Assembly (NCBI RefSeq): GCF_003065425.1
Contig: NZ_CP026949.1
Location: forward strand, 2,790,001-2,854,000
Origin: Mycetocola zhujimingii
GTDB taxonomy: Bacteria > Actinomycetota > Actinomycetes > Actinomycetales > Microbacteriaceae
Reading direction: 5' to 3'
Length of the DNA: 64,000 nucleotides
Shown here: piece after piece, positions 51,544 to 59,788 of the stretch
How positions within the stretch are numbered: position 1 is the first letter of the stretch
Layout: each line of letters starts with the position of its first letter
Translations under genes and position numbers: made by a program
Notes under the pieces: generated by a model
The model's database searches: none
What the model saw: the letters and a program-made list of their open reading frames with translations, nothing else
Told to the model about the DNA's origin: nothing

Positions 51544-52679
51544 GCGGCACCTCCCGCCATGGAACGCTCGTAGGTTTGCAACCACTCGCGCTCCTCGGTG
51601 ACAAGCGGGTGGTCTTCGCTGTAGACGTTGTCGAACATGCTGGTCAGGTCGGGGTCCTCAATGGCGTGTGTCCGCGCGCGGATGTCTGCGGTGTAATCGC
51701 GTGCCTGTCCGGCGACACCGGCGAAGAACTCCTCGGAAGCACCCTTGCCGCGGAGGAACGCTTCGAACCGCACGATGGGATCCCTGGCTACCCACGAATC
51801 AGTGAGTTCCTGGGTGCGGTACTTCGTCGGGTCGTCACTCGTGGTGTGTGCGCCGACACGATAGGTGAGCGCTTCGATGAGCTGCGGGCCGCCGCCAGAC
51901 CTGGCATCCGACAGGTGCTTGGCCGAGACCGCGTAGCTCGCGAGCACGTCGTTGCCGTCGACCTGCACGGCGGGCAGGCCGAAGCCTTTGGCCCGCTCAA
52001 AGAGCGGCGTCCGCGACTGGGTGGTCACGGGAACGCTGATCGCCCAGTGATTGTTCTGCAGGAAGAACACCTGCGGGGTCTGGTAGCTGGCCGCGAAGAT
52101 CATGGCCTCGTTGACGTCACCCTGGCTGGTCGCTCCGTCACCGAAGTAGACCATCACTGCTTCGTCGGTTTCGGGATCGCCCGTTGCCGTCGCGCCGTCG
52201 AACTTCACACCCATCGCGTAGCCCGTCGCGTGCAGCGCCTGGGCTCCGATGACGAGTGTGTATGGACGGAAGTTGCCGTTGGCCGGGTCGGAGATGTCCC
52301 AGCCCGAGTGGGTGGTTCCGCGCATGACCTCGATGATGCCGAGGAGGTCGACGCCGCGAATCAAGCCGACGGCGTGCTCCCGATACGACGGGAAGATGTG
52401 GTCCTGGGCGCGCGCGGCGCGACCGGATCCGACCTGGGCGCCCTCCTGGCCGTGGCACGGCGGCCACAGCGCGAGCTGGCCCTGACGCTGCAGGTTCGCC
52501 GCCTCGGTGTCGAAAGCCCGGGCGATGACCATGTCCTTGTAGAACTGCTCGTGGTCTGTGTCGGTCAGCGCGTCCAGATACGGCAGATACGGCTCGGCCG
52601 ATGCGGTCGGCGAATAGCTTCCGTCAGTGGCCAGAACCTGGACCGGGGGCGTGAGAGACGTCATTTCGGTTTCCGCCAT
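51540..52679 (-). CDS. 2-oxoacid dehydrogenase E1, alpha subunit
   Basis: 379 residues. Thiamine-diphosphate motif GDGATSQGDVNEAM to FLQNN; the phosphorylation-loop-like RVGAHTTSDDPTKYR is also present. FPSYREHAVGLIRGVDLL and AQVGSGRA support the branched-chain-type or acetoin-type alpha subunit. Weak AGGA ribosome site. First gene of the dehydrogenase operon, 4 bp downstream of a divergently typed but same-strand aminotransferase gene. Confidence 0.94.
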   Translation of the reverse strand: MAETEMTSLTPPVQVLATDGSYSPTASAEPYLPYLDALTDTDHEQFYKDMVIARAFDTEAANLQRQGQLALWPPCHGQEGAQVGSGRAARAQDHIFPSYREHAVGLIRGVDLLGIIEVMRGTTHSGWDISDPANGNFRPYTLVIGAQALHATGYAMGVKFDGATATGDPETDEAVMVYFGDGATSQGDVNEAMIFAASYQTPQVFFLQNNHWAISVPVTTQSRTPLFERAKGFGLPAVQVDGNDVLASYAVSAKHLSDARSGGGPQLIEALTYRVGAHTTSDDPTKYRTQELTDSWVARDPIVRFEAFLRGKGASEEFFAGVAGQARDYTADIRARTHAIEDPDLTSMFDNVYSEDHPLVTEEREWLQTYERSMAGGAA

Positions 52680-52683
52680 TGTC

Positions 52684-53814
52684 CTAACCTAACTGCCGGG
52701 CCGGATGCCCAGCTGGTAGAGATCCCACAACGTCCGCGCTTGCCTGTAGGAGCTTCTCCATAGCTTCTTCCTCGCCAATCGAGATTCTGATACCCGATCC
52801 GGGGAAGGCCCGCGCCACAATCCCGTGGCTGAGGAACACCTCATTGGCCTCGAGCGTTTCGTCACCCGTCGCGAGCCAGATGAAGTTGCCCTGGGCATCC
52901 GGCACTCTCCAGCCCTGTTCGAGAAGCGCCGAACGGATGCTGTCACGCAGCACACTGAGACGGTCCACGCGTTCGAGCAGCTCGGCTTCGAGCCCGAGCG
53001 AGGCGATGGCCGCAGACTGTGCGGGCTGAGTGACCGAAAGGGGGATGGCGGCCGCCCGTGCCGCGTCGAGAATATTTACCGACCCGAGAGCCCAGCCCAC
53101 GCGGAGGCCGGCGAGTCCGTATGCCTTGGAGAAGGTACGAAGGACGACGAGGTTCGGGTAGCGGCCGGTCAGGGTGAGTCCGTTGACGGCATCCGGGTTC
53201 GTTACGAACTCCGAGTAGGCCTCGTCGAGGAGCACGAGGACTTCGGCGGGAACCCGCTCCATGAACGCGTCGAAGTCACGAGCGGTCACGATCGTGGACG
53301 TTGGGTTGTTCGGCGTGCACACGATGACGACGCGGGTTCGCTCGTCGATCGCCGCTGCGATGGCGTCGAGGTCGTGAGCCCCGTCGCCGCGGTTGGGGAC
53401 CTGCACGCTCTCGGCGCCCGCGACGGTGACGAGTCCCGGGTACGCCTCGAAGGAACGCCAGGCGTAGACGACCGTGTCTCCGGGGCCAGCGGCAGCGGTG
53501 ATGAACTGGCTGAGCAACGCGACGGAACCAGACCCGACATGGATCTCCTCCGGGCTGACGCCGTGTTTCTCGGCGAGCACCTCGCGCAGCGCCGCGGCGC
53601 TCGCATCGGGGTACCGATTGAACGCGCCCGAAGCGACGACGGCCTCGACGACCCCCGGTAGCGGGGGAAAGGGATTCTCGTTGCTCGACAACTTGAACGC
53701 GTCGTCAGCCGCAGCTTTGCCCTGTCGGTATGGGGGCGTTGCGAGTATCTCCGGCCGAAGCTTCACCGTGGGCCGGTAGGGCGGGTGATCTGCGTTTGCC
53801 GGGGTGAAAGTCAC
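52684..53814 (-). CDS. Aminotransferase, HisC/aromatic (Pat) type
   Basis: 376 residues, class I/II fold: [44 protein letters not shown], the PLP Lys in [16 protein letters not shown] and the C-terminal GSGIRISIG arginine. Actinobacterial HisC and phenylalanine (Pat) aminotransferases look alike; placement outside a his operon and beside a 2-oxoacid dehydrogenase favours Pat or a related role in branched/aromatic amino acid breakdown. GTG start with TAGACT exactly 6 nt upstream. It is 4 bp upstream of the E1 alpha gene. Confidence 0.9.
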   Translation of the reverse strand: MTFTPANADHPPYRPTVKLRPEILATPPYRQGKAAADDAFKLSSNENPFPPLPGVVEAVVASGAFNRYPDASAAALREVLAEKHGVSPEEIHVGSGSVALLSQFITAAAGPGDTVVYAWRSFEAYPGLVTVAGAESVQVPNRGDGAHDLDAIAAAIDERTRVVIVCTPNNPTSTIVTARDFDAFMERVPAEVLVLLDEAYSEFVTNPDAVNGLTLTGRYPNLVVLRTFSKAYGLAGLRVGWALGSVNILDAARAAAIPLSVTQPAQSAAIASLGLEAELLERVDRLSVLRDSIRSALLEQGWRVPDAQGNFIWLATGDETLEANEVFLSHGIVARAFPGSGIRISIGEEEAMEKLLQASADVVGSLPAGHPARQLG

Positions 53815-53917
53815 ACATCGAGTCTAGACAGGGGCCATTCCGCTGATCGCATACGGGCCACTGCGGCCGACTGCCAGAGGGGCGTGCACCCGTTGCGGCG
53901 CGGTGCCATAGTGGAGC

Positions 53918-54319
53918 ATGGCCAAATTCCTCCTGAACATCGTCATCAACGCTGTGGCGATCTGGTTGACCACGCTCATCGTGGCCGGTGTCCAGGTCAC
54001 CCCGTACGAGCCGAACAACGGTGTCGCTACGGCGCTGACCTACCTGTTCGTCGCCCTGATCTTCGCGATCGTGAACAGCATTATCGGCACGGTGATCAAA
54101 ATCGTGGCCTTCCCGCTCTACATCCTGACGCTCGGCCTCATCTCGTTCATCATCAATGGCCTGCTCCTTCTCATGGCCGGCTGGGTGAGTGGATGGTTCG
54201 GCTTCGGTCTCACTGTCGACGGTTTCTGGTGGGCGGTTCTCGGTGCTCTCGTGATCAGCATCATCAACTGGATCTTCCAGATCATCCTGCGCCCGCAGCG
54301 CCGCGCCTCAGCTCGCTGA
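53918..54319 (+). CDS. Phage-holin-4 family membrane protein
   Basis: 133 residues with four hydrophobic helices: INAVAIWLTTLIVAGVQVT, YLFVALIFAIVNSIIGTVIK, FPLYILTLGLISFIINGLLL and GALVISIINWIFQIIL. Matches the family PF04020 (DUF360), named after a holin but widespread in bacterial chromosomes with no lytic role shown. GGAGC lies just before the ATG, and CATAGT five nt earlier. No phage genes surround it. Confidence 0.88.
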   Translation: MAKFLLNIVINAVAIWLTTLIVAGVQVTPYEPNNGVATALTYLFVALIFAIVNSIIGTVIKIVAFPLYILTLGLISFIINGLLLLMAGWVSGWFGFGLTVDGFWWAVLGALVISIINWIFQIILRPQRRASAR

Positions 54320-54336
54320 CGCGGTAACGCCCGGCG

Positions 54337-55755
54337 TCAGCCCGACCGGACCCTCTCAGCGCGGAACGCCTGCGCCGCCCCGGCGCCTGAACCGATTCCG
54401 GCCAGCGCCTCGGTGAGGCCGGTGAGGCGCGAGTCAGTGGAGTCATCGATGAGCGCTGCCGTCGCCTCGTAGCCGTCCATGGAGTGGGCTGCCCCCGCGT
54501 CGTCGGCGCCTGACGGCGTGTCGTCGAAGATGGCGCGGGACACGACGAGGCGGTCGCGCCCTTCGGCCCCGTCGACCGGTTCACCACCGAGCGCCGGCAC
54601 GAGGTCCTCTGCGTGCTCGACCGCAACCTGGGTCACCGAGTCCGGCACGGCGACCTGGCCGCTTGGAGAACCGAAGGTGACGAGAGCCTGGGTGTCGAAG
54701 CTCTCCGACTCGGCGATGCGGGCGGCGACGAGCCCGCCCTGGGAATGGCCGAAGAGGCTGACCCGGTCGCCGGGCTGAACTCCCGCCTGCTCCATGGCGT
54801 CGAGCGTGGCGGTATATGCCCCGGCGTCGCTGTCGGCGACGGCTGCCAGGTTGCTCGCCATATCGAACGGTTCGGCGCTGTTGCCGCCGAAGTCTGTCGT
54901 ACCCGCGATGTACACAGCGTAGGAGTCGGCACCAGAGGAGTGTCTGTATTTCTCGACGGTGATCTGGGGCTTTCCCACTCCGGTCGGAGGGATCCGTCGT
55001 GCGGCCTCTGCGAGCGACGCCGGTGGCCGGGTCTCGCGCACCTCACCGTGCCGTGACGTCCGCACCGGCGTCTCGGTGAATGCGTGTCGTCCGCCGAGGA
55101 TGATCGCGGCGCCGGCGACCGTCTCGAGGCCGACGAGACCGGTGCCTTCATCCCCGAGGAACCTCGCCGCGGGGAGACTCGTTCCGCTGAATCCCATCAG
55201 GATGTCGTCGGCCGCCGACACCACATCCCGCACCATCCCAACAAAAGCCGGATTCGCGGTGAGTCCGGGGTTCTGCACCAGCCCACCGGCCAGACCACCC
55301 CCGAGCACCGCGACAGCACGGCGCATCGCCGGTTGTTTCATGACGGTCGCGGTAAGAATCAGGCCGGGCAGCAGCGGGAGCGCCCCGATCACGAGGTTGC
55401 GCAGGTACGTGCCGACCAGGAACCCGGCGAAGGCTTGCATGGCGCCGAGAGCTTCCCGGCTCCGCGCTTCTCCGTCCGCGTAGGCGTTTGCGGCTTCTTG
55501 AACCACGCTGCCGAGCCGCTCCGCACACTCTGACGCCTCAGCGAGCGATCGACTCGCCTGAAGCAGCGCGGGTTCCGCAAAACCGTACGGTGCGGCATCC
55601 GTCGACCACTCCGTGAGGCACCGCGCGATCGATGCGGCGTGTGCCCAGTCGGTCGCGTCAGCGGCGAATACATCGAGAGCGCTGGCGAACACAAAAAGCT
55701 CCTCGGTCGAGACACTCGTTAACCCACCGGTCGACACGGTGAGCGCGTCGGACAT
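54337..55755 (-). CDS. WXG-type helical N-terminus fused to a lipase-like domain
   Basis: 472 residues. Residues ~1-110 are helical, like actinobacterial ESX/type VII secretion substrates. A hydrophobic hairpin follows (LVIGALPLLPGLILTATVM, residues ~120-140). Residues ~270-450 look like an alpha/beta-hydrolase: VSLFGHSQGGLVAARIAE holds the G-x-S-x-G nucleophile, with possible Asp and His in EHAEDLVPALGG and DDAGAAHSMDGYEA. It is coupled by a TGATG overlap to the small WXG-like gene just upstream. A secreted lipase or toxin of the polymorphic type is inferred; it is not shown. Confidence 0.7.
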   Translation of the reverse strand: MSDALTVSTGGLTSVSTEELFVFASALDVFAADATDWAHAASIARCLTEWSTDAAPYGFAEPALLQASRSLAEASECAERLGSVVQEAANAYADGEARSREALGAMQAFAGFLVGTYLRNLVIGALPLLPGLILTATVMKQPAMRRAVAVLGGGLAGGLVQNPGLTANPAFVGMVRDVVSAADDILMGFSGTSLPAARFLGDEGTGLVGLETVAGAAIILGGRHAFTETPVRTSRHGEVRETRPPASLAEAARRIPPTGVGKPQITVEKYRHSSGADSYAVYIAGTTDFGGNSAEPFDMASNLAAVADSDAGAYTATLDAMEQAGVQPGDRVSLFGHSQGGLVAARIAESESFDTQALVTFGSPSGQVAVPDSVTQVAVEHAEDLVPALGGEPVDGAEGRDRLVVSRAIFDDTPSGADDAGAAHSMDGYEATAALIDDSTDSRLTGLTEALAGIGSGAGAAQAFRAERVRSG

Positions 55756-56183
55756 CAGAGCGCACCTGTCGCGCCTGGACCACCACTCGTTGCGGGGTAA
55801 CCGGAATATCCGGGCGAACCGGATGCCGCAGCGCCATTGGAGTAGGCGGCGAGGACCGCCCTTCTCGCGTGCTCACTCTGGTCGAGCGCCTCGGTGAGGT
55901 GAGCAGAGGCGAGAACGAGCCGGTCGGCGAGTTCAGCGACTCGGGCGTCGAACGCGGCCCGACTGGAGGATCGCCACCTGAGGTCGCCAGCCGCATCGAG
56001 GATGCGCCGTCGGCCGGGTGTGACGAGCAGCTGGAGCGCTTCGATTCGTCGCCGCTGTTCGGAGATGACATCAAGCGCCCGCAAGAGCGCAGCGCGGCTG
56101 TCCGCGTCGCCCGGCGCCCAGAGTCCACCGGTCATCGCGGTGCCCAGTGCCGAAGTGATCGTCGTGTCGATCGCCGTGGTCAT
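55755..56183 (-). CDS. WXG100-like small protein, partner of the lipase-like protein
   Basis: 142 residues from the ATG after AAGGAGAG. The centre shows the WXG-like turn LRWRSSSRAAFDARVAELAD (Trp70) between two helices, and the end is a flexible Gly/Ser/Pro-rich tail (AASGSPGYSGYPATSGGPGA). ESX partners usually come as such helical hairpins. Its stop shares the TGATG with the downstream gene. The remaining 195 bp upstream, to 56379, hold no further gene. Confidence 0.7.
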   Translation of the reverse strand: MTTAIDTTITSALGTAMTGGLWAPGDADSRAALLRALDVISEQRRRIEALQLLVTPGRRRILDAAGDLRWRSSSRAAFDARVAELADRLVLASAHLTEALDQSEHARRAVLAAYSNGAAASGSPGYSGYPATSGGPGATGAL

Positions 56184-56378
56184 CGTTAATCTCTCCTTCG
56201 TTAGTGAGATGTCGCCGGGGTACCGATGTTTCGTCGGTCGGCTGTCGGATCCACTGTGGCCGGGTGCCCCCGTCTGTGCCGCGACAATGCCGAGTCGTGG
56301 AGAACCCGCCCCGATTCGGGGGTTTGTGAAGGAGCTGGGGGACTCCCGCCCGAGCCTCGAGCGGTACAGAATAGGGGA

Positions 56379-56906
56379 ATGATTTCCGACCCGGACCCGA
56401 CCGAGGTGCAACCTTTCCGGGTGTGCTTTGTGTGCGCGGGCAACATCTGCCGATCGCCAATGGCGGAGATCGTCTTCCAGCACCTCGTGCGCCAGGCGGG
56501 ATTGAGCCGTTACGTAGAGACAGTGTCCGCCGGAACCGGCGACTGGCACGTCGGCGAACAGGCCGACGCCCGCACAATCGCCGCCCTCCGCAAATATGGC
56601 TATGACGGCGCCAGGCACAGGGCGAAGCAGTTCAACCCTGACTGGTTCGAGAAGCTCGACCTGGTTGTCGCGCTCGACCGCACGCACGATCGGGTGCTCC
56701 GGACGTGGGCGCCGACAGAGACAGACCGGGGAAAGATCGCACTTTTGCTCAGTTTCGACGCTGAGCGCAGCGAATTGACCGACGTTCCCGACCCCTACTA
56801 CGCGGATGACGAAATGTTCGATCGGGTATTGGGCATGATTGAGGGGGCGATCCGCCAACTTTTTCGCCAGCTCGAACCCGCAATCCGACAGGGAGCCACC
56901 CGATGA
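56379..56906 (+). CDS. Low-molecular-weight protein-tyrosine phosphatase
   Basis: 175 residues. The phosphate loop is FVCAGNICRSPMAE (Cys19 to Arg25, C-x5-R), and the general-acid Asp lies in DVPDPYYADDEMF. Intact and likely active. GTG is not used; the ATG is preceded by AGGGGA with CAGAAT 6 nt upstream. The gene overlaps purB by 4 bp (ATGA), so the two are translated together. The target is unknown; in actinobacteria such enzymes act on capsule or cell-wall kinases. Confidence 0.92.
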   Translation: MISDPDPTEVQPFRVCFVCAGNICRSPMAEIVFQHLVRQAGLSRYVETVSAGTGDWHVGEQADARTIAALRKYGYDGARHRAKQFNPDWFEKLDLVVALDRTHDRVLRTWAPTETDRGKIALLLSFDAERSELTDVPDPYYADDEMFDRVLGMIEGAIRQLFRQLEPAIRQGATR

Positions 56907-58285
56907 CCTCACTACCCGTCCAGCCACTCAGCCCGCTCGATGGCCGATATTCCTCAGTGGTGAGCCCGCTGGGCGAGTACCTGTCAGAGGCTGGTCTCAA
57001 CCGGGCGCGGGTGCAGGTCGAGGTCGAATGGCTGATCTATCTGACCGGTGCAGGCATGTTCGGGTCAACTCCGCTCAGCGAAGAGCAGATCTTCTCTCTC
57101 CGTTCGCTGTACCTGTACTTCGGTCAGGTCGAGATCGACTGGCTCTCTGAAAAGGAAGCGGTGACCCGTCACGATGTGAAGGCCGTCGAGTACCTCGTGC
57201 GCGACCGCCTGGCTACCCTCGGGCTCGACTCGATCGCGGAACTGACCCACTTCGCCTGTACGAGCGAGGACATCAACAACCTGTCATACGCGCTCACCGT
57301 GTCCAACGCTGTTCAGGCGGTCTGGCTGCCGAAGCTGCGGCTCGTCATCGACAAGCTGCAGGCGCTGGCCGTGAAGCACAGGGCGGATGCCATGCTGGCA
57401 CGCACCCACGGGCAGCCGGCAACACCGACCACCATGGGGCACGAGCTCGCTGTCTTCGTCTACCGGCTCGAGCGCATCGCGAAACAGATCGACGAGACCG
57501 AGTACCTCGGCAAGTTCTCCGGCGCCACCGGTAACTTCGCCGCGCACACGGTCGCTGACCCGGCCGCCGACTGGCCGGTGCTGTCGAAGGCGTTTGTCGA
57601 GTCACTCGGACTCGTCTGGAACCCGCTCACCACGCAGATCGAGTCGCACGACTGGCAGGCCGAGCTCTACGGCCGGGTCTCCCACGCCAACCGGGTGCTG
57701 CACAACCTCGCGACCGACATCTGGACCTACATCTCGATGGGGTACTTCCGGCAGATCCCCCAGGCGGGCGCGACCGGCTCGTCGACGATGCCGCACAAGA
57801 TCAACCCGATCCGTTTCGAAAACGCCGAAGCCAACCTCGAGCTCTCCAGCGCCCTGCTGGACTCCCTCGCCGCCACCCTCGTCACCTCGAGGCTGCAGCG
57901 TGACCTCACCGACTCGACCACGCAGCGCAACATCGGCGTCGGCCTCGGCCACTCCCTGCTCGCGCTCGACAACCTCGAACGCGGCCTCGGTGAGATCGAC
58001 CTCGACCATGCCGCCATCGCCGCAGACCTCGACATCAACTGGGAGGTTCTCGGAGAGGCCATCCAGACGGTGATCCGCGCCGAGGTCGTCGCCGGCCGAT
58101 CGACAATCACCGATCCGTACGCCATGCTCAAGGACCTCACACGCGGCAAGCGCATCGGCCGCGACGACCTCGTCGAGTTCGTCTCGAAGCTTGACATCGG
58201 CAGCGAGGCGAAGGAGCGTCTGCTCGCGCTCACACCCGAGCGCTACGTCGGCCTTTCCTCCGAACTCGTTGACTACCTGGCCTAA
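56903..58285 (+). CDS. purB: Adenylosuccinate lyase
   Basis: 460 residues, fumarase/aspartase superfamily. Signature TGSSTMPHKINPIRFENAEA near residue 295, catalytic Ser loop, and the His in HGQPATPTTMGHELAVF. Acts twice in purine synthesis (SAICAR to AICAR, and adenylosuccinate to AMP). The long form with THFACTSEDINNLSYALTV is typical for proteobacterial and actinobacterial PurB. It is followed by a palindromic repeat that probably ends transcription. Confidence 0.97.
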   Translation: MTSLPVQPLSPLDGRYSSVVSPLGEYLSEAGLNRARVQVEVEWLIYLTGAGMFGSTPLSEEQIFSLRSLYLYFGQVEIDWLSEKEAVTRHDVKAVEYLVRDRLATLGLDSIAELTHFACTSEDINNLSYALTVSNAVQAVWLPKLRLVIDKLQALAVKHRADAMLARTHGQPATPTTMGHELAVFVYRLERIAKQIDETEYLGKFSGATGNFAAHTVADPAADWPVLSKAFVESLGLVWNPLTTQIESHDWQAELYGRVSHANRVLHNLATDIWTYISMGYFRQIPQAGATGSSTMPHKINPIRFENAEANLELSSALLDSLAATLVTSRLQRDLTDSTTQRNIGVGLGHSLLALDNLERGLGEIDLDHAAIAADLDINWEVLGEAIQTVIRAEVVAGRSTITDPYAMLKDLTRGKRIGRDDLVEFVSKLDIGSEAKERLLALTPERYVGLSSELVDYLA

Positions 58286-58311
58286 GGCGCACTGACCTCG
58301 AGACCATCCCC

Positions 58312-58353
58312 TCCGGTCGAGAACATCACGCACATCTGGTGTTCTCGACCGGA
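58312..58353. repeat. Dispersed palindromic repeat, copy 2 (possible terminator)
   Basis: Perfect 14-bp stem TCCGGTCGAGAACA / TGTTCTCGACCGGA. It lies 27 bp after purB, and the right flank (AACTGGTGCGCTCGAC) continues the repeat consensus. See copies at 31723 and 63637. Confidence 0.85.
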
Positions 58354-58457
58354 ACTGGTGCGCTCGACGACCGGGCCAGTATGCGGAGTGCCCGAGGGAT
58401 CGCACCGACCCTTCCGCGGTTCGCAGACCGCGCGTAGCCTGAAACCGGGAGGCGATC

Positions 58458-58640
58458 ATGCAGACAACAGTCGGGCAGCGAATTGTCATTCGGGGCCAGA
58501 GCGTCGGAGCGCCGGAACGGCACGGAGAGATTCTTGAGGTGCGGGGAGCCGACGGCGCACCGCCTTATTACATTCGGTTTGACGACGGCCACGAGAGCCT
58601 CATCTTTCCGGGGCCGGACTGCGCCCTCGAGCACGCCTGA
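58458..58640 (+). CDS. DUF1918 small protein
   Basis: 60 residues: RIVIRGQSVGAPERHGEILE and PPYYIRFDDGHESLIFPGPD are the DUF1918 signature. A small beta-barrel-like cytoplasmic protein of unknown role, common in actinobacteria. Ribosome site GGGAGG. Confidence 0.85.
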   Translation: MQTTVGQRIVIRGQSVGAPERHGEILEVRGADGAPPYYIRFDDGHESLIFPGPDCALEHA

Positions 58641-58724
58641 CCAGCCGCGCGATCCGCGGCAGCGGGCTCCGTGTGCGGCGGTAAGCGCGCGTCTCTGGGC
58701 CAACCCGTCAGTGCGGCGTAAGCG

Positions 58725-58973
58725 TCAGTGCCCGGTGTCCTGGTCGTGGATGTCTTTTTTCTCCATGTCGTCCGGCTTGACCGTGAGGGCGAACATGGCG
58801 ATGAAGACGAGCGTCACAATGAACGCGATTCCGAATCCGATGAGTGCGAACGTCATGTCGCGGGTCACCATGAGGGTCACGAGGCCGGTGAAGATTCCGG
58901 CAACGGCAGCAAAAACCAGCAACTCGACTGGCTTGAGTATTTCGCGACGACTCGGTGGCTGTGGTGCGCTCAT
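58725..58973 (-). CDS. Small two-helix membrane protein
   Basis: 82 residues: PSRREILKPVELLVFAAVAG then two helices (AAVAGIFTGLVTLMV and FALIGFGIAFIVTLVFIAMF) and a charged tail. Unknown function; similar small membrane proteins occur in Micrococcales beside a larger membrane gene. Its ATG overlaps the TGA of the gene at 58970 (ATGA). Confidence 0.75.
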   Translation of the reverse strand: MSAPQPPSRREILKPVELLVFAAVAGIFTGLVTLMVTRDMTFALIGFGIAFIVTLVFIAMFALTVKPDDMEKKDIHDQDTGH

Positions 58974-59644
58974 GATTGTGACTCCGTAATGCCTGTAATG
59001 GACGCGCGTCGCGCTTCGTCCGTTCCCCATTTCAGCGAGAATCCGCCGATGATGAGGAGCACGGCGACGATCGCGGCGTAAGCGCCGAAAACCCCCACCG
59101 TAACAATGGATGCTGTCAGGCTGCGGTCGACGCCGTCCGGCCCGATGTAGTGCTGGTCGAGCCCGGGCGGAACGAGCAGGAAGACGATGCCGAGGAGAAC
59201 CGTGGCACCGCCGACGGTCATCCAGTCGCGAGCGAACGGCGACCGTCCGCGTACGCGGAAGCCGCTGTACAGCTCGAGGACGCCGGTGAGCAACGCCCAG
59301 ACGATGACCGTGATGAAGAGTGCCGGGAGCGCGGACGTGCCGGTACCGGCGAACACGAGGGCTCCTGCACCGGCGAGAAGGCTGACAACGCCGCTCAGCA
59401 GGAAGTTCAGACGAGACACCCGGTCATCAGTGAGCGTTCGCGGCACGAAGACGATGGCAAGAAGACCGGTGAGGACAGCGAACGCTCCGAAGACCGTCAG
59501 ACCGAGGGGCGCTGAGTGGTCGAGGCTGAACGTGATAACACCGGCGGCGATCGCTGCGGGAACGGCCCTGAGCAATTGGAAGACCCAGTACCGCGACATC
59601 GAGTCGACGGTGCCGCGTGAAGCAGCAGCGGCGGAACTGGCCAA
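58970..59644 (-). CDS. Multi-pass membrane protein (HdeD/DUF308-like)
   Basis: Up to 224 residues with about seven hydrophobic segments, including FQLLRAVPAAIAAGVITFSL and LLTGVLELYSGFRVRGRSPF, arranged as two repeated three-helix units like DUF308/HdeD proteins. The start is uncertain: TTG 59644 lacks a ribosome site, and an ATG at 59599 (MSRYWVFQLLR) is an alternative. Function unknown. Confidence 0.75.
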   Translation of the reverse strand: MASSAAAASRGTVDSMSRYWVFQLLRAVPAAIAAGVITFSLDHSAPLGLTVFGAFAVLTGLLAIVFVPRTLTDDRVSRLNFLLSGVVSLLAGAGALVFAGTGTSALPALFITVIVWALLTGVLELYSGFRVRGRSPFARDWMTVGGATVLLGIVFLLVPPGLDQHYIGPDGVDRSLTASIVTVGVFGAYAAIVAVLLIIGGFSLKWGTDEARRASITGITESQS

Positions 59645-59788
59645 GGAGAACGTCTCTTTCGTGGTCGAGCGCGTGGGGAATACCTCTAGTCTACGCGCCG
59701 TAGAAGAACCCGCGATTCGCCCGGAATATACCCTGTGCAGGGGTAGATCGTGACCCAGTTCCCGCCGGCGCAGTGCCCGCAGCCGGGG

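Noticed and set aside
53918-54319. Prophage holin
   Set aside because: The family carries a holin name, but there is no endolysin, capsid, tail or integrase gene around it, so a chromosomal membrane protein is more likely.
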